DNA of 64,000 nucleotides from Sphingobium sp. (GCA_017744605.1 JAGIAZ010000004.1:86805-150804); one strand, 5' to 3'; shown: positions 1 to 9,675, counted from the first letter of the stretch. Translations and numbers: made by a program. The notes: generated by a model not told the origin, from the letters alone.

Positions 1-166
1 GCCCGAAGCGATCGTCGAGTTCGGACGTGCCCCGGCGATTGAGCCAGGCAGTCATCGCATCGGCCAGAATGGCCGACTTGGACGCGCCGGGCTTCGCGGC
101 GAGTGCCTCGAGCCGGTCGCTGAGCGGCTTGGCCAGGAAAAGCTGGTGGCGGACTTTCTCGACCAT
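1..166 (-). CDS. CopG/ribbon-helix-helix-type protein, 3' part outside window
   Basis: The reading frame starts with ATG at 166, two bases after the traG stop, and runs off the window edge, so only the first 55 residues are seen. The visible part begins MVEKVRHQLFLAKPLSDRLE and continues with a pattern of short helices (EALAAKPGASKSAILADAM) typical of a ribbon-helix-helix DNA-binding domain. In alphaproteobacterial trb-type ICEs and plasmids a small CopG-like gene commonly follows traG and precedes trbB, which fits this position. The function is inferred from fold and context only. The tight spacing indicates co-transcription with traG. Confidence 0.7.
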   Translation of the reverse strand, partial: MVEKVRHQLFLAKPLSDRLEALAAKPGASKSAILADAMTAWLNRRGTSELDDRFG

Positions 167-168
167 GA

Positions 169-1332
169 TCAAAAGTCCAGCTGAAGATCGTCGGGCCGCG
201 CCGACCCGGAATCGATCGCGTAGACCGTGCGCGTGGCGGCCTGGGCCTGATCCATCGCACGCTTGTCGGCAGCGGTGTCGCTGTCATCCTCGCCAAGGCC
301 GAGAACGTCCGCCGGCGTCAGATCGACTGGCGCGGCCTGGTCCACCTCATGTGCGGGATGACGAACCTGCTCGAGGCCACCGGTCGTTTCTTCGCGGGTC
401 TCATCGGCCACAGTTCCAAGGCGTGCATCAATGCCGCGGACATGACCCTGCCAGTCGTCGGGGCGCGCCTTCGGCAAATCAGCGTAGGCCTCACCGCCGA
501 GCGCCGGGGCGGCCAGAATGCGGGCCTTGAAGGTGCGATCCTCGTAATAGCGCAGCTTCTTCGCGCGGACCGGGGCATGGCCGGCGACAAAGACCAGTTC
601 GTCGGTCGGCGGCAATTGCATGACCTCACCGGGCGTCAGCAGCGCGCGGGCGGTCTCCTGGCGGCTGACCATGACGTGCGCGAGCCAGGGTGCAAGCCGG
701 TGTCCGGCATAGTTGCGCATGGCGCGTTGTTCGGTCGCGGTGCCCAACGCATCCGAAATACGCTTGGCAGTCCGCTCGTCGTTGGTCGCAAAGGCGACGC
801 GGACATGGCAGTTGTCGAGGATGGCGTTGTGTTCGCCATAGGCCTTCTCGATCTGGTTGAGGCTTTGGGCGATGAGGAAGGCGCGGACGCCGTAGCCGGC
901 AAGGAAGGCCAGGCTGGTCTCGAAGAAATCGAGGCGGCCGAGGAAGACACCTCCATTGGAGAAGAGATCGGCGGCACCCGCTTCCCGAACCGATGCCCAG
1001 TGCGCCGACCCGTATGTGGTGACGTTTCGGCGCTGGCGCGCGCGCCAGAGCGAACCGGCCACTGCCGCGCCGCATCCCACGAAGCCGCTGGCACCGGCGA
1101 TTGCACCTGCGCGATCGAAGACATGCGGCGCGTAGGCGTCAAAGTGATACCACCACAGGAAGATCGCCCAGGGCCGGTAGACAGGAATACCGTCGATCAA
1201 TGCCCAGGGTGAGCCGAGCTCAGGCTGGTAGGCGAGTGCGGCGGCCGCCCATTGCGTCGCGAACCAGATGCCCGCGAGGATGATCGCGAACACGACGGCT
1301 ATTTGGCCGATCAGGAGCTTGGTGGGTGTCAT
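169..1332 (-). CDS. traG: TraG/VirD4 coupling protein with the ATPase core deleted
   Basis: Type IV coupling proteins pump the relaxase-DNA complex into the mating channel. The N-terminus has two hydrophobic segments (about residues 5-30 and 45-90 of the product) and the usual membrane-proximal stretch TYGSAHWASVREAG. The C-terminal half is standard TraG (FLIAQSLNQIEKAYG, NCHVRVAFATNDERTAKRIS, ELVFVAGHAPV). The Walker A region (GxxxxGKG) and Walker B/DEFPAL region that should lie between them are missing. The text jumps in frame from VFLGRLD to FFETSLAF, and the total is 387 aa against roughly 650 for the family. I place the start at MTPTKLL (1332) because GGAG lies 6 nt upstream; an ATG at 1350 is possible. 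Without a P-loop the protein should not hydrolyse ATP. Confidence 0.85.
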   Translation of the reverse strand: MTPTKLLIGQIAVVFAIILAGIWFATQWAAAALAYQPELGSPWALIDGIPVYRPWAIFLWWYHFDAYAPHVFDRAGAIAGASGFVGCGAAVAGSLWRARQRRNVTTYGSAHWASVREAGAADLFSNGGVFLGRLDFFETSLAFLAGYGVRAFLIAQSLNQIEKAYGEHNAILDNCHVRVAFATNDERTAKRISDALGTATEQRAMRNYAGHRLAPWLAHVMVSRQETARALLTPGEVMQLPPTDELVFVAGHAPVRAKKLRYYEDRTFKARILAAPALGGEAYADLPKARPDDWQGHVRGIDARLGTVADETREETTGGLEQVRHPAHEVDQAAPVDLTPADVLGLGEDDSDTAADKRAMDQAQAATRTVYAIDSGSARPDDLQLDF

Positions 1333-1568
1333 GCGGGTCTCCGGCCGCACCGCGTCTGTCGGTAGGGCTCGAGCGCTAGGGTCGACCTTTCCGCCGATTC
1401 TGGTCAGGCACTACCTAGGGACGTGAAGTGCATGTCAGGGGAATCTCGGCCCCCTCATCTCCCGATTTGGTCCGCTCCGGCGAAATCTACTTCGATTTAT
1501 CTTGCAGTGTCTGAGACCTAGAGATGTTATAGCTTCGGTGATCCGACCAGCATTCGATCAGGGGCTCG

Positions 1569-2807
1569 ATGACGGTGGCGGTCGAAGGGGGCCATGTGGA
1601 GGACGAAGAGACTGAGGGGTTCGACAACGCGGACAATGATGAGGGGGCGGAGGAAGACGAGGACGATCTTCTTGATCTGATCCCTCCCGAAGATGACCGT
1701 GATCCCGACGAACTCGCGAACATCGTTCGCCCGGAACTGATAGCCAAGGCGTTCAAGGCGTTGGCCGCCGACGCGCAGCGCGCCGGCGGCCTCCTGTCGC
1801 GTGACGATGCGAACCGTGCCTATCTGCGGCGGGAGCTCTCGATCGCAGAGCGTATCGAGGTCGAAGGGAAGCTCGCAGCCGCCGGATACCGGATCAGCGA
1901 AGATGAGGATGAGGAGGATGAGGCGAAGGACGGCTCGGTCACGGTCAATCGCCGCAAATTCCGTTATCTCAGTCACAACGAGGAGCGCGAGCTAGGGAGG
2001 CGTATCCAGCTCGCGCAGAACCTTCCCGCGGACACGACCGGGTTGCCTGCCGACTACATCGACCGAATCAGACGGGACGCGGACAAGGCGAAGGCCACTT
2101 TCGTCGCGGGGAACATCCGCTACGTGCAGATGCTGGCACGGCGCCATGGTCAAAAGAAGCACCTCACCCTCGAAGACCTGATCCAAGAAGGAATGATCGG
2201 ACTTCTCCGGGCGACCGACCTGTTCGATCCGGAGCGTGGTTTCCGCTTCAAGACCTACGCGACGTGGTGGATCGAACAACGGATGCAGAGAGCCATCGCC
2301 GATGACGACCGATTGGTTCGACTGCCGGTGTACCTTCACGACACGGTGAAGCGTGTGAAGCGGGCAGAAGCCAGGTTGACGCTCGCGACGGGTACTGCAC
2401 CCACACCCGACCAATTGGCGAACGCCATCGGGATGAATCCCGAACGCCTGCAGAAACTGCTTTGGCGTGTCCAGGCAACGGAGGTGATCGAGGGTGATTC
2501 TCCTGTTGGGGAAGACACGACAATCTTGGCGCTCGCGCCGGATTCTTCCGACTCAGCGTTTGAGATCGCCTCACATCAGGAACTGCAGGAACGCTTCCGC
2601 GGTGTCCTTGCGACACTGACACCGCGAGAGGAACGGATCGTCAGGATGCGGTTCGGGATCGGCTTGGACCAAGGCCACACGCTCGAGAGCATAGGGGGAG
2701 AGTACAACGTGACCCGCGAGCGCATCCGTCAAATCGAGGCGAAGGCGCTCGGAAAGCTCAGACATCCAACGCGGAGCAAGAAGCTTCGCGGTTTCCTCGA
2801 GTCCTGA
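1569..2807 (+). CDS. RNA polymerase sigma-70-family factor in a defence island
   Basis: This is a 412-aa RpoD-like sigma factor. The first ~115 residues are very acidic (EDEETEG, EEDEDDLLDLIPPEDDRD), like a sigma region 1.1. Region 1.2 follows (YLSHNEERELGRRIQ), then region 2 (GNIRYVQMLARRHG, LTLEDLIQEGMIGLLRATD, GFRFKTYATWWIEQRMQRAI), region 3, and region 4 with a helix-turn-helix (LTPREERIVRMRFGIG, YNVTRERIRQIEAKALGKLR). AGGGG lies 4 nt before the ATG. The gene ends one base before the NERD-helicase ATG, so the two are co-transcribed. It is not the housekeeping sigma factor by context: it sits inside the mobile element, convergent to DISARM-like genes. Whether it drives the defence operon or acts as a phage-responsive factor is unknown. 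Confidence 0.85.
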   Translation: MTVAVEGGHVEDEETEGFDNADNDEGAEEDEDDLLDLIPPEDDRDPDELANIVRPELIAKAFKALAADAQRAGGLLSRDDANRAYLRRELSIAERIEVEGKLAAAGYRISEDEDEEDEAKDGSVTVNRRKFRYLSHNEERELGRRIQLAQNLPADTTGLPADYIDRIRRDADKAKATFVAGNIRYVQMLARRHGQKKHLTLEDLIQEGMIGLLRATDLFDPERGFRFKTYATWWIEQRMQRAIADDDRLVRLPVYLHDTVKRVKRAEARLTLATGTAPTPDQLANAIGMNPERLQKLLWRVQATEVIEGDSPVGEDTTILALAPDSSDSAFEIASHQELQERFRGVLATLTPREERIVRMRFGIGLDQGHTLESIGGEYNVTRERIRQIEAKALGKLRHPTRSKKLRGFLES

Positions 2808-2808
2808 G

Positions 2809-4416
2809 ATGGCTGAATATATCGGACTGGGGGCGGATGACCCTGCTGAGGACTCCGAACGCAGGGTCGCTGCCGCTTTCCGTCGGCTTCCCGATGGCTG
2901 GGTCGTCTTGCATCACGTCAGCTGGCAATCGAAGCGCGGAGGACGCCAAGGCGATGGCGAGGCGGATTTCATTGTCTTCCACCCTAGGAAGGGCATGATC
3001 GTCGTCGAAGTGAAAGGCGGTGGGATCGAGATCGATCGCGGACGTTGGATTTCCACGGATAGGTTTGGCGGGCGTCACGAGATCAAGAATCCATTCGAGC
3101 AAGCGACCGCCTCGAAGCACGCGCTGATCGGCTGGCTGGCGGAACGAGGCCTTGGTTCGCGTGTCCGTGTGGGACACGCGGTGGCGTTCCCACACATGGA
3201 GACTCTCCCCTACCTTGGCCCGGCCGGTCAAAAGGCCATCACGCTGACCAAGCCCGACCTCGCCACGGTTGATCAGGCCATCGCACGGTGCCTCGCCCAC
3301 TGGAGCCTGGATGGCAGCATGTCAGCTAAAGACGTCCAGAAGACGGTCGAAATGCTCGCGCCAACGATCTCCGCAGCACCGACACTTTCGAGCGCAAGCG
3401 CGGATGCCGAAGCCAACCTCGTCATCTTCACAGCAGAACAGATCGAGGCGTTTTCGAGATTGCGCAGCCACCGCGGGGGGCTCATCACTGGCGGCGCGGG
3501 AACCGGGAAAACGGTGCTTGCCGTCGCGCGGGCGCAGCAACTGGCCAAAGATGGATTCCGCACCCTGCTTGTCTGTTACAACGAGCTTCTTGGAAGCGAA
3601 CTCACCAACCGGCTCAGCGATCCGCCGAACATCAAAGCATGTACCTTCCATTCGCTTTGCCTTCACGAGGCTCGTCGCGCCCGACTTCCGATTCCAACCT
3701 CCAAGCCTCCGGTATGGTGGGAGAATGACGCCCCCAATCTCCTCGTCGACGCATGCTCGCTCAACGAAACGACTTATGACGCAATCGTGGTCGATGAGGG
3801 GCAGGACTTCTCGCCAGTTTGGCTGGACGCCCTTCGATGCCTGACCCAAGGCAGCACCGACCCGCCATTCTTCGTGTTCGCCGATCCGCTTCAGGATATC
3901 TGGAAACGCGACTGGGACCGAAACGGAGACTATGCGTTCACGTGGCAACTGTCACGGAACATGCGGAACACCCAGCCGATTGCGCTACGCGTCGCATCCG
4001 CGGTCGGCACTACGTGTGATGGCCGGGGCATTCCGGGGCCAGCACCGATCTGGAAGACCTGCGATGGCCCCGCCAAGGAGAAGGACGTCGTCGCAGCCGT
4101 TGAACACCTACTCGATGAAGGCTTTGGGCCGACCAACCTGGTCGTTTTGTGCGGTTCCGCGGCATTGGCGAGCCGGCTGCGCGAGCGCTCCATTGGGGCC
4201 TTCTCGTTCGGAAGCTGGGGAAGTCGCGGAATCCCAGTGGAGACGGTCAACCGATTCAAAGGGCTTGAATCACAGGCTATCGCTTTTGTGATCGATGGAC
4301 CACCGGGCCCAGACGATCAAACGGCGGCCTATGTCGGCATGAGCCGCGCCCGGAGTGTCCTTGTTGTGGTCGGGAGCGACACAGCGCAGCCTGGCCTCAA
4401 CTGGGGGACGAAGTGA
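2809..4416 (+). CDS. NERD-domain UvrD-like helicase/nuclease
   Basis: This is a 535-aa protein with an N-terminal NERD nuclease-related domain (about residues 10-130; GEADFIVFHPRKGMIVVEVKGG holds the Asp and Glu-x-Lys of the nuclease core). It is followed by a superfamily 1 helicase. Walker A is GGAGTGKTVLA near residue 228, Walker B is VVDEGQDF near 328, then NMRNTQPI, NRFKGLESQAI and YVGMSRARS as motifs IV-VI. NERD-helicases process DNA and recur in phage-defence loci. It is coupled to the sigma factor gene (1-bp gap). Its last 20 bp overlap the end of the convergent drmB. Both nuclease and ATPase motifs look intact. Confidence 0.88.
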   Translation: MAEYIGLGADDPAEDSERRVAAAFRRLPDGWVVLHHVSWQSKRGGRQGDGEADFIVFHPRKGMIVVEVKGGGIEIDRGRWISTDRFGGRHEIKNPFEQATASKHALIGWLAERGLGSRVRVGHAVAFPHMETLPYLGPAGQKAITLTKPDLATVDQAIARCLAHWSLDGSMSAKDVQKTVEMLAPTISAAPTLSSASADAEANLVIFTAEQIEAFSRLRSHRGGLITGGAGTGKTVLAVARAQQLAKDGFRTLLVCYNELLGSELTNRLSDPPNIKACTFHSLCLHEARRARLPIPTSKPPVWWENDAPNLLVDACSLNETTYDAIVVDEGQDFSPVWLDALRCLTQGSTDPPFFVFADPLQDIWKRDWDRNGDYAFTWQLSRNMRNTQPIALRVASAVGTTCDGRGIPGPAPIWKTCDGPAKEKDVVAAVEHLLDEGFGPTNLVVLCGSAALASRLRERSIGAFSFGSWGSRGIPVETVNRFKGLESQAIAFVIDGPPGPDDQTAAYVGMSRARSVLVVVGSDTAQPGLNWGTK

Positions 4417-6118
4417 TATCGAAGTAGCCCGAGCCGCCCGCCAGCGCGCGACGGGACAGTTTGGTGTTGAACATGCGACACGACGGTTCACCGAGGTGAA
4501 GGCACACGGCACAAGCTGCACCGGTGTCTTCGCAACCTGGATCGAGTGCGCACCGATGTTCGTCATCGACAAGCCCGTCTAGCAGCTGATCGAGATCTGA
4601 CTCGAACAGTGCCTGGAGACCCCCGAGGACGAAATCGCCCCGGGCTGCTGCGTAGACGAAGAACGAGAGCCCCATGGGCAGAACGACCTCGGAGAGCGCG
4701 TTGCGGTCAATGCCTGCGAAGACAGCTGCGCGCTTGATGAACGCATGGGAGTAGGAATGTACTAACTCAACCACCTTCTCCGTGGCGTCGTTGGGACGAT
4801 CCATGGGGGACATGGCAGATAGGATGGCTTCAGCGGCAGACCGGGTGTCGGCCTGCCGATTCAAGCCGATACCTTGGCGCACGAGCCAACCGTGAACGGT
4901 TCGCGGATCGAGGCGGATGAGCAACGCTTCTGTCTGCGCGAGATCGCCGTAGACGATGTATTCACCGGATTTCTCGCGATAGGCCCGCAGCCGGCTCTCA
5001 CCTGGGTTCGGCTTTCCACGGGTATAGCCGAACTGCCCGGTCAGGACCGGGAACCTGTCGATCAATTCGACGCGTTCGATGCCCGCTCGCGTCAAGGCGC
5101 GGCTGTATTCGATCTCATAGCGGTTCCGCAGCGCTTCCGTACTCGACTGACCCAGAAGGTCCGCGACGGTGATGCGGCTCTCGAACGTGGCCAAAGCGAT
5201 CTGCTTAGCTTGCCGCTCCGCATCTGCCCGCAGCCCAGGATCGAGAGTGAGCGATTTCGGAGCAGCTGGTCCGGCGGCCGGCATCGCCGCGAGCATGGCT
5301 TCTATCGTGGTATCGTCGAATCCGCGATCCTCCAGCAATTTCCGGATCGACGCGGGATTTTGAGCAGCCGCTGATTCCGTGAGGCGCCGCCCGACCATTC
5401 CCTCGAGAACCCATTCAAGGGCCCGTTCCCCACCGCCGGCTTGCTCGATCCGTGCCAGTATCTCGCGACGCGGCGGATTGATCATGCTGATGCCGCGCGG
5501 CTTGAAGACCGTGCCGGACCGATGAACAGTGAACGAGAGGACACCACCTTGAGCGCAGTCGCAGGATGCTGTGAAACCGCGATGGATCACGTCATTGTTC
5601 GGCGGACATTCCGGACAGAAGAAAATCAGCTCGGCGGCCGATGCCGTGCCGGGGAAGCGGACCGCGCGCTGCCCATGTGTCGGGCATTTGCGGACATAGG
5701 GCGTCTTTATCGCGCCGCAGGCCTCGTGATATCCCACGAATGGCAACTGTCCCCGGCGACCGGTGGCACCGCATTTGCATCCGCCCATCGCTTCATCGTG
5801 AAGTCGCTTGCAACGCTGGCACATGTAGAGCCTGGGGAATGGCTCGCAGAAAACGCCTTCTTCCCGGTTGAGCGCGCGGACGCGGACCGGGCGTTGCGCC
5901 AACAGATCGTCGACGAACCCGCCATCCTGCGGCGGATTCGCGTCGCGCCATGGATATGCTGCTCTGACCAGTTCGTCCCGGAGGGCGCCGGTATCGATGG
6001 CCGAGACGGATGACGGATCGATCCACTTCTTGACCTTCCAGACACCGCCGTCGGCATCGACGGTCTGCTCCGGAAGGTGCCCGAAGAGTATCTGCGAGCC
6101 GCTGCGATATTCCCTCAT
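4397..6118 (-). CDS. drmB: DrmB-like DISARM protein (DUF1998)
   Basis: This is a 573-aa protein. The N-terminal half carries zinc-ribbon-like cysteine groups (CQRCKRLH, CKCG, CPTH, CPEC). The C-terminal third is a DUF1998 domain: HSYSHAFIKRAAVFAGID, VLPMGLSFFVYAAARGDFVL, then CAVCLHLGEPSCRMFN. DUF1998 proteins next to a helicase define the DrmAB core of DISARM, which binds and blocks incoming phage DNA. The start overlaps the end of drmA by 4 bp (ATGA), so the two are translationally coupled. The family assignment is by motif and context; the exact subtype cannot be read from sequence alone. Confidence 0.82.
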   Translation of the reverse strand: MREYRSGSQILFGHLPEQTVDADGGVWKVKKWIDPSSVSAIDTGALRDELVRAAYPWRDANPPQDGGFVDDLLAQRPVRVRALNREEGVFCEPFPRLYMCQRCKRLHDEAMGGCKCGATGRRGQLPFVGYHEACGAIKTPYVRKCPTHGQRAVRFPGTASAAELIFFCPECPPNNDVIHRGFTASCDCAQGGVLSFTVHRSGTVFKPRGISMINPPRREILARIEQAGGGERALEWVLEGMVGRRLTESAAAQNPASIRKLLEDRGFDDTTIEAMLAAMPAAGPAAPKSLTLDPGLRADAERQAKQIALATFESRITVADLLGQSSTEALRNRYEIEYSRALTRAGIERVELIDRFPVLTGQFGYTRGKPNPGESRLRAYREKSGEYIVYGDLAQTEALLIRLDPRTVHGWLVRQGIGLNRQADTRSAAEAILSAMSPMDRPNDATEKVVELVHSYSHAFIKRAAVFAGIDRNALSEVVLPMGLSFFVYAAARGDFVLGGLQALFESDLDQLLDGLVDDEHRCALDPGCEDTGAACAVCLHLGEPSCRMFNTKLSRRALAGGSGYFDITSSPS

Positions 6119-9100
6119 AGGGTGCTGTTCCCCTTGAGAGGTGCTTGTTCCTCGACATCGCGAAGGGACGTCATCGGTGAACCTGTAGGTGAGGCGTCCG
6201 AGGGAAACCTGGCGTCCGCCGGGGGCTCTCGGAGGTTGCGCGCGAAGCCCTCGAACCAGGTGTGGAGCTGGACTCGCATGAATTCATCGTCATCGTTGAT
6301 GCCGATATCCGAAGCTATCGAGCGTTCGTCGTCCGACAACGCATCCGGATGAGTCTGGGCGAACCGGTTCAGGTCGCGGATCGTGGTGATCCGTCCGCCT
6401 GATGCCGGCTCGTGGATCATGTTGATCCGCGCGAGCTCGAGGCCGGAGATGGTACGTTCCAGCACACGTCTGCTTTTTCGGGTGATCGGGATCGGCTCGA
6501 CGAAACGATCGCCATGCGAAACGAACTCGGGGAAAGCGCGGTAGACGCTGGCGTCCCGTTCACGGGTCATCTTCGGTATGACGATGACGAGGGCCGGCCA
6601 TTTACGGCCGACACGCGCAGTGGCTTGGATGAATTCGGCCACACCCAAGGGAAGCGCCAACATCACCATGATGTTGAGCCTGTCGATGTCGACGCCATGC
6701 GACATCATGGATGACGCCGCGATGAGGTGGAGACGATCCTCATAGCGTCCTTCCGGCGTCTCCAGTCGGTCGAGCGTCCGCTTGACCTCTTCGAAATTGA
6801 CGCGGCCGGTCAGCGTCGCGACATTCGGTGGCGGATCAAGCTCGGCGTACTGCGTCTCAGACGACCGCACGACCGCGTCTATGTCTTGGAGCGTGTTGCC
6901 GTAGACGACGTTCGTTCCGTAGAGGTCCTGCAGAAAGGGAGCGTAGCGGACGTCGATGTCGAGCTCGGCACAAAGCGTTTCCGCGGTCGCGCTCCCGAGC
7001 CGCTGCACTGCCCGCTGGAGTGTTACGATCAGCCGATCGACGACGAACTCGACGGTCAGCCGTCGCGGGGCCAGCGCAACATAGCGCCGCATCAATTGTC
7101 CGGAATCCGAAGCCCAGAAACCCTGACCGTCCACCGGAGGAGGTTGAGGGAAGACGCGGGCGGTACGACGATAGAGCACGTCTGCCTGCTTCTCGTAACC
7201 GGAGAGCGTCGCCGACGAGGCGAGAATCTTGGGTCGCTTGCCGGTCAAGCTCTCTTGGATGCCGTCAAGAGCACATTCATAATGTGCATCGACTGCGCCG
7301 AGGCTGTCCCGCAACAAGTGGAGCTCGTCCTGGAGACGGAAGCTGGCTGGGTAGTGATGATCCGCCATGGGAAGTGGCCCCGGTGGACCACCCGGACAAT
7401 CGGGAACAAAGCAACCGTTCGGGAAAGAGCTGCGCGTTGCATAGGTGTACCCGTGTCCATCGATACGGCATTTTCCCGCGGGGCTTGCCAGCAGACCCCG
7501 CATGCCGGTCTGACGCGATATGTTCGCTGCCTTGTCCAGTGTCCCGATGACGATGGTCGGAAGGAACCTCCAGATTTCGTCATCTATGACGTGGATCGGG
7601 AGCGGCTCTCCGGCGATAGGGCAAGCGTCATTCGAGCAGCGGTGATCAAGCCTCCACAGGACCCGATCGAACTCGGTGCCGACCGTGCGCTGGCGGCAGA
7701 AGGGGCACCGATCGAGAAGCAGGTACGGATTGGTCTTATCGTCCAGCGCATCCGCGTCGACCCCGCGATGGGCCGCGTCCTTCAGGATACGATTCGGCGT
7801 CGCGGCGCCACCAACGAGGAATCCGAGCGAGAATGGGTCACCGCCGATCGCGGCTTCCCGGCGGACCAGTTCCGCTGCCGCCAAGGCGTTTGCGAAGCGT
7901 TGGGTCTGTTGGAGCGACAGCAGGCGTAGCGGAAATCTCGACCAGGCAGTGACCCCGGAGATTTTCCCCTTCATCCGATCAAGGAAGGCTGCGGTGAGCA
8001 GCAGGCCGAGATAGGTCTCGGTCTTGCCGCCGCCGGTGGCAAACCAAACGATATCGACGATGCCGCTCTCACTAGTCGGGTCGGTGAGGCAATTCAGATT
8101 GGCCAGTAGGAACGCCAACTGAAAGGGGCGCCATTCTGCATACTTGCCAGCAGCCGAAATTCGCATGGCGCCGTTCATGAGCTTGAATGCTTCACGCAGC
8201 TCACGGTTCTGCGAAAGGAGATCGACACCGTTCCGAACCCGTTGCAGCTCCGCTCGGAACTGCGCTTGCGCTTCCTGGGCCTCGTCTCCCATGTTCTCCG
8301 ACCACCCCTCCGTTTCGGAGCGGTTCCGCAATGTCGTATCCGACCAGACGTCGGTCGACCACGCTTCGAATGCGCTCAGCAGTTCCCGGGCTGTCGGAAG
8401 GGGATCGGCGGCGAGGGCTGCGAAGCTCACATCCGGCTTTGGAAGCTGGGAGGCCCAAAACGCAGGCCGCTCCTTGGAATAACCCGGGCCGTCGCTCGTT
8501 CTGATCTCCGGCCCATCCATCGAGAACCCGCAGTTGATGCCGTAAGCGTCGACGCGCCGATCGTAGCGGAAGCTGTCGGGTAGGCTCTCGAGGGCGAATG
8601 GAAGGCGGGCCAACCCGCGCACCGTAAGGCTGGCCTCGAAGAAACGCCCATCGGCAAAGTCCGTGACCTCTTGGCTCGTGTTAACGAATGTGATCTCGAA
8701 GGCCCGCGAAGCCGGATTTCTACCGGTGATCCTAACCCTGACTTCACCGCTCAGGCCGGGCGAACCCGCAGCCTGCAGTGCATCAGAGATTTCCTTTGCG
8801 CCAAAAATCTGGTCCCCGGCGATGTCCCGGACCGCGACGCCTACGGTGACCTCGACCGGCTCGCTCTTCTCCCACGCCCACCGCAGACCGGTGCCTTCTT
8901 CTGCCCGCCGTCGGCTCCACAAGTTGCAGCGAACGTCGACTTCGAACGCCGGCGGATATTCTTCTGTCGGACGAAGACGTAGCCCGATGGCGCACGGTTC
9001 GAGGCGATCCTGCCGCTCATCCGGCCGCGTGACGAAGTCCTTGGGTCCGAGACGGCCAAGCCAGAAGCGGCCGGTTGGATCGGTCTGGGAGAATGTCTCC

Positions 9101-9213
9101 TCGTCGCCGCGGGCTTCTATGACGACACGGGTCTCCAGCCGCGTGACAAAACGCTGGGCGGCTTCGTACCGTTCAGCGTCCCCGTCTGGGCCGTCGATCC
9201 AAGGCAGTGTCAT
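6115..9213 (-). CDS. drmA: DrmA-like DISARM helicase
   Basis: This is a 1032-aa superfamily 2 helicase. After an N-terminal ~380-residue region come Walker A (WFATGGGKTETYLGLLL), a cysteine-rich insert (CPFCRQRT, CSNDACPI, CFVPDCPGG), motif II in the form LQDELHLLRD, motif III as SSATLSG, and the C-terminal helicase lobe (SSMMSHGVDIDRLNIMV, FIQATARVGRK). This is the architecture of DrmA, the ATPase of DISARM. It lies 39 bp downstream of vsr and overlaps drmB by 4 bp. All helicase motifs look intact. Confidence 0.87.
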   Translation of the reverse strand: MTLPWIDGPDGDAERYEAAQRFVTRLETRVVIEARGDEETFSQTDPTGRFWLGRLGPKDFVTRPDERQDRLEPCAIGLRLRPTEEYPPAFEVDVRCNLWSRRRAEEGTGLRWAWEKSEPVEVTVGVAVRDIAGDQIFGAKEISDALQAAGSPGLSGEVRVRITGRNPASRAFEITFVNTSQEVTDFADGRFFEASLTVRGLARLPFALESLPDSFRYDRRVDAYGINCGFSMDGPEIRTSDGPGYSKERPAFWASQLPKPDVSFAALAADPLPTARELLSAFEAWSTDVWSDTTLRNRSETEGWSENMGDEAQEAQAQFRAELQRVRNGVDLLSQNRELREAFKLMNGAMRISAAGKYAEWRPFQLAFLLANLNCLTDPTSESGIVDIVWFATGGGKTETYLGLLLTAAFLDRMKGKISGVTAWSRFPLRLLSLQQTQRFANALAAAELVRREAAIGGDPFSLGFLVGGAATPNRILKDAAHRGVDADALDDKTNPYLLLDRCPFCRQRTVGTEFDRVLWRLDHRCSNDACPIAGEPLPIHVIDDEIWRFLPTIVIGTLDKAANISRQTGMRGLLASPAGKCRIDGHGYTYATRSSFPNGCFVPDCPGGPPGPLPMADHHYPASFRLQDELHLLRDSLGAVDAHYECALDGIQESLTGKRPKILASSATLSGYEKQADVLYRRTARVFPQPPPVDGQGFWASDSGQLMRRYVALAPRRLTVEFVVDRLIVTLQRAVQRLGSATAETLCAELDIDVRYAPFLQDLYGTNVVYGNTLQDIDAVVRSSETQYAELDPPPNVATLTGRVNFEEVKRTLDRLETPEGRYEDRLHLIAASSMMSHGVDIDRLNIMVMLALPLGVAEFIQATARVGRKWPALVIVIPKMTRERDASVYRAFPEFVSHGDRFVEPIPITRKSRRVLERTISGLELARINMIHEPASGGRITTIRDLNRFAQTHPDALSDDERSIASDIGINDDDEFMRVQLHTWFEGFARNLREPPADARFPSDASPTGSPMTSLRDVEEQAPLKGNSTL

Positions 9214-9252
9214 CTTGATCCCCTGTCGGTCAGTCGATGGCCGAGTAACCGA

Positions 9253-9675
9253 CTATGGTTTAGTGATGCGGAGCGGTCCAAGGAAATCGCAAAGCCGTCT
9301 CTCGAGAGCCTCAGAATCCTTGAGTTCGCATTCCCAGACGACCAGCACCTGCCATCCTTGGGCGCGAGCGGCCGCCTCGAGCCTCGCGTCACGCTCCCTT
9401 GCGAATTTGGCCTGCCAGAACTCCTGCCGCGTCGTCGGTATCCTGAAGGCTGGACAATCCTGATGGGCGTGCCAGAAACAACCATGGACTTGCACGATCT
9501 TCCGGCGCCGGGGGAAGGCGACATCGGGTCGCCCCGGAACACCTTTCAACTGGACCGTGAAGCGGTAGCCAATGGCATGCAGCAGCCTCCGCACGATCAA
9601 CTCAGGTTTGGTGTCCGATCTCCGGATTTGTGACATCACGGCGCTGCGCTGTTCAGGCGTTAGAGTATCGACCAT
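9253..9675 (-). CDS. vsr: Vsr very-short-patch-repair endonuclease
   Basis: This 140-aa protein matches the Vsr family in length. It has MSQIRRSDTKPELIVRRLLH, the catalytic GRPDVAF Asp, and the QVHGCFWHAHQDC segment with the metal-binding His and zinc-site Cys/His, then VLVVWECEL. Vsr nicks T:G mismatches that arise when 5-methylcytosine deaminates, so it is the natural companion of a cytosine methyltransferase. It lies 38 bp after dcm and 39 bp before drmA in one minus-strand operon. In a defence locus it may also act on modified or mismatched phage DNA, which is inference. Confidence 0.92.
   Translation of the reverse strand: MVDTLTPEQRSAVMSQIRRSDTKPELIVRRLLHAIGYRFTVQLKGVPGRPDVAFPRRRKIVQVHGCFWHAHQDCPAFRIPTTRQEFWQAKFARERDARLEAAARAQGWQVLVVWECELKDSEALERRLCDFLGPLRITKP

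Noticed and set aside
349..1212. Long plus-strand frame opposite traG
   Set aside because: It mirrors traG and has no domain; the TraG motifs on the minus strand are clear.
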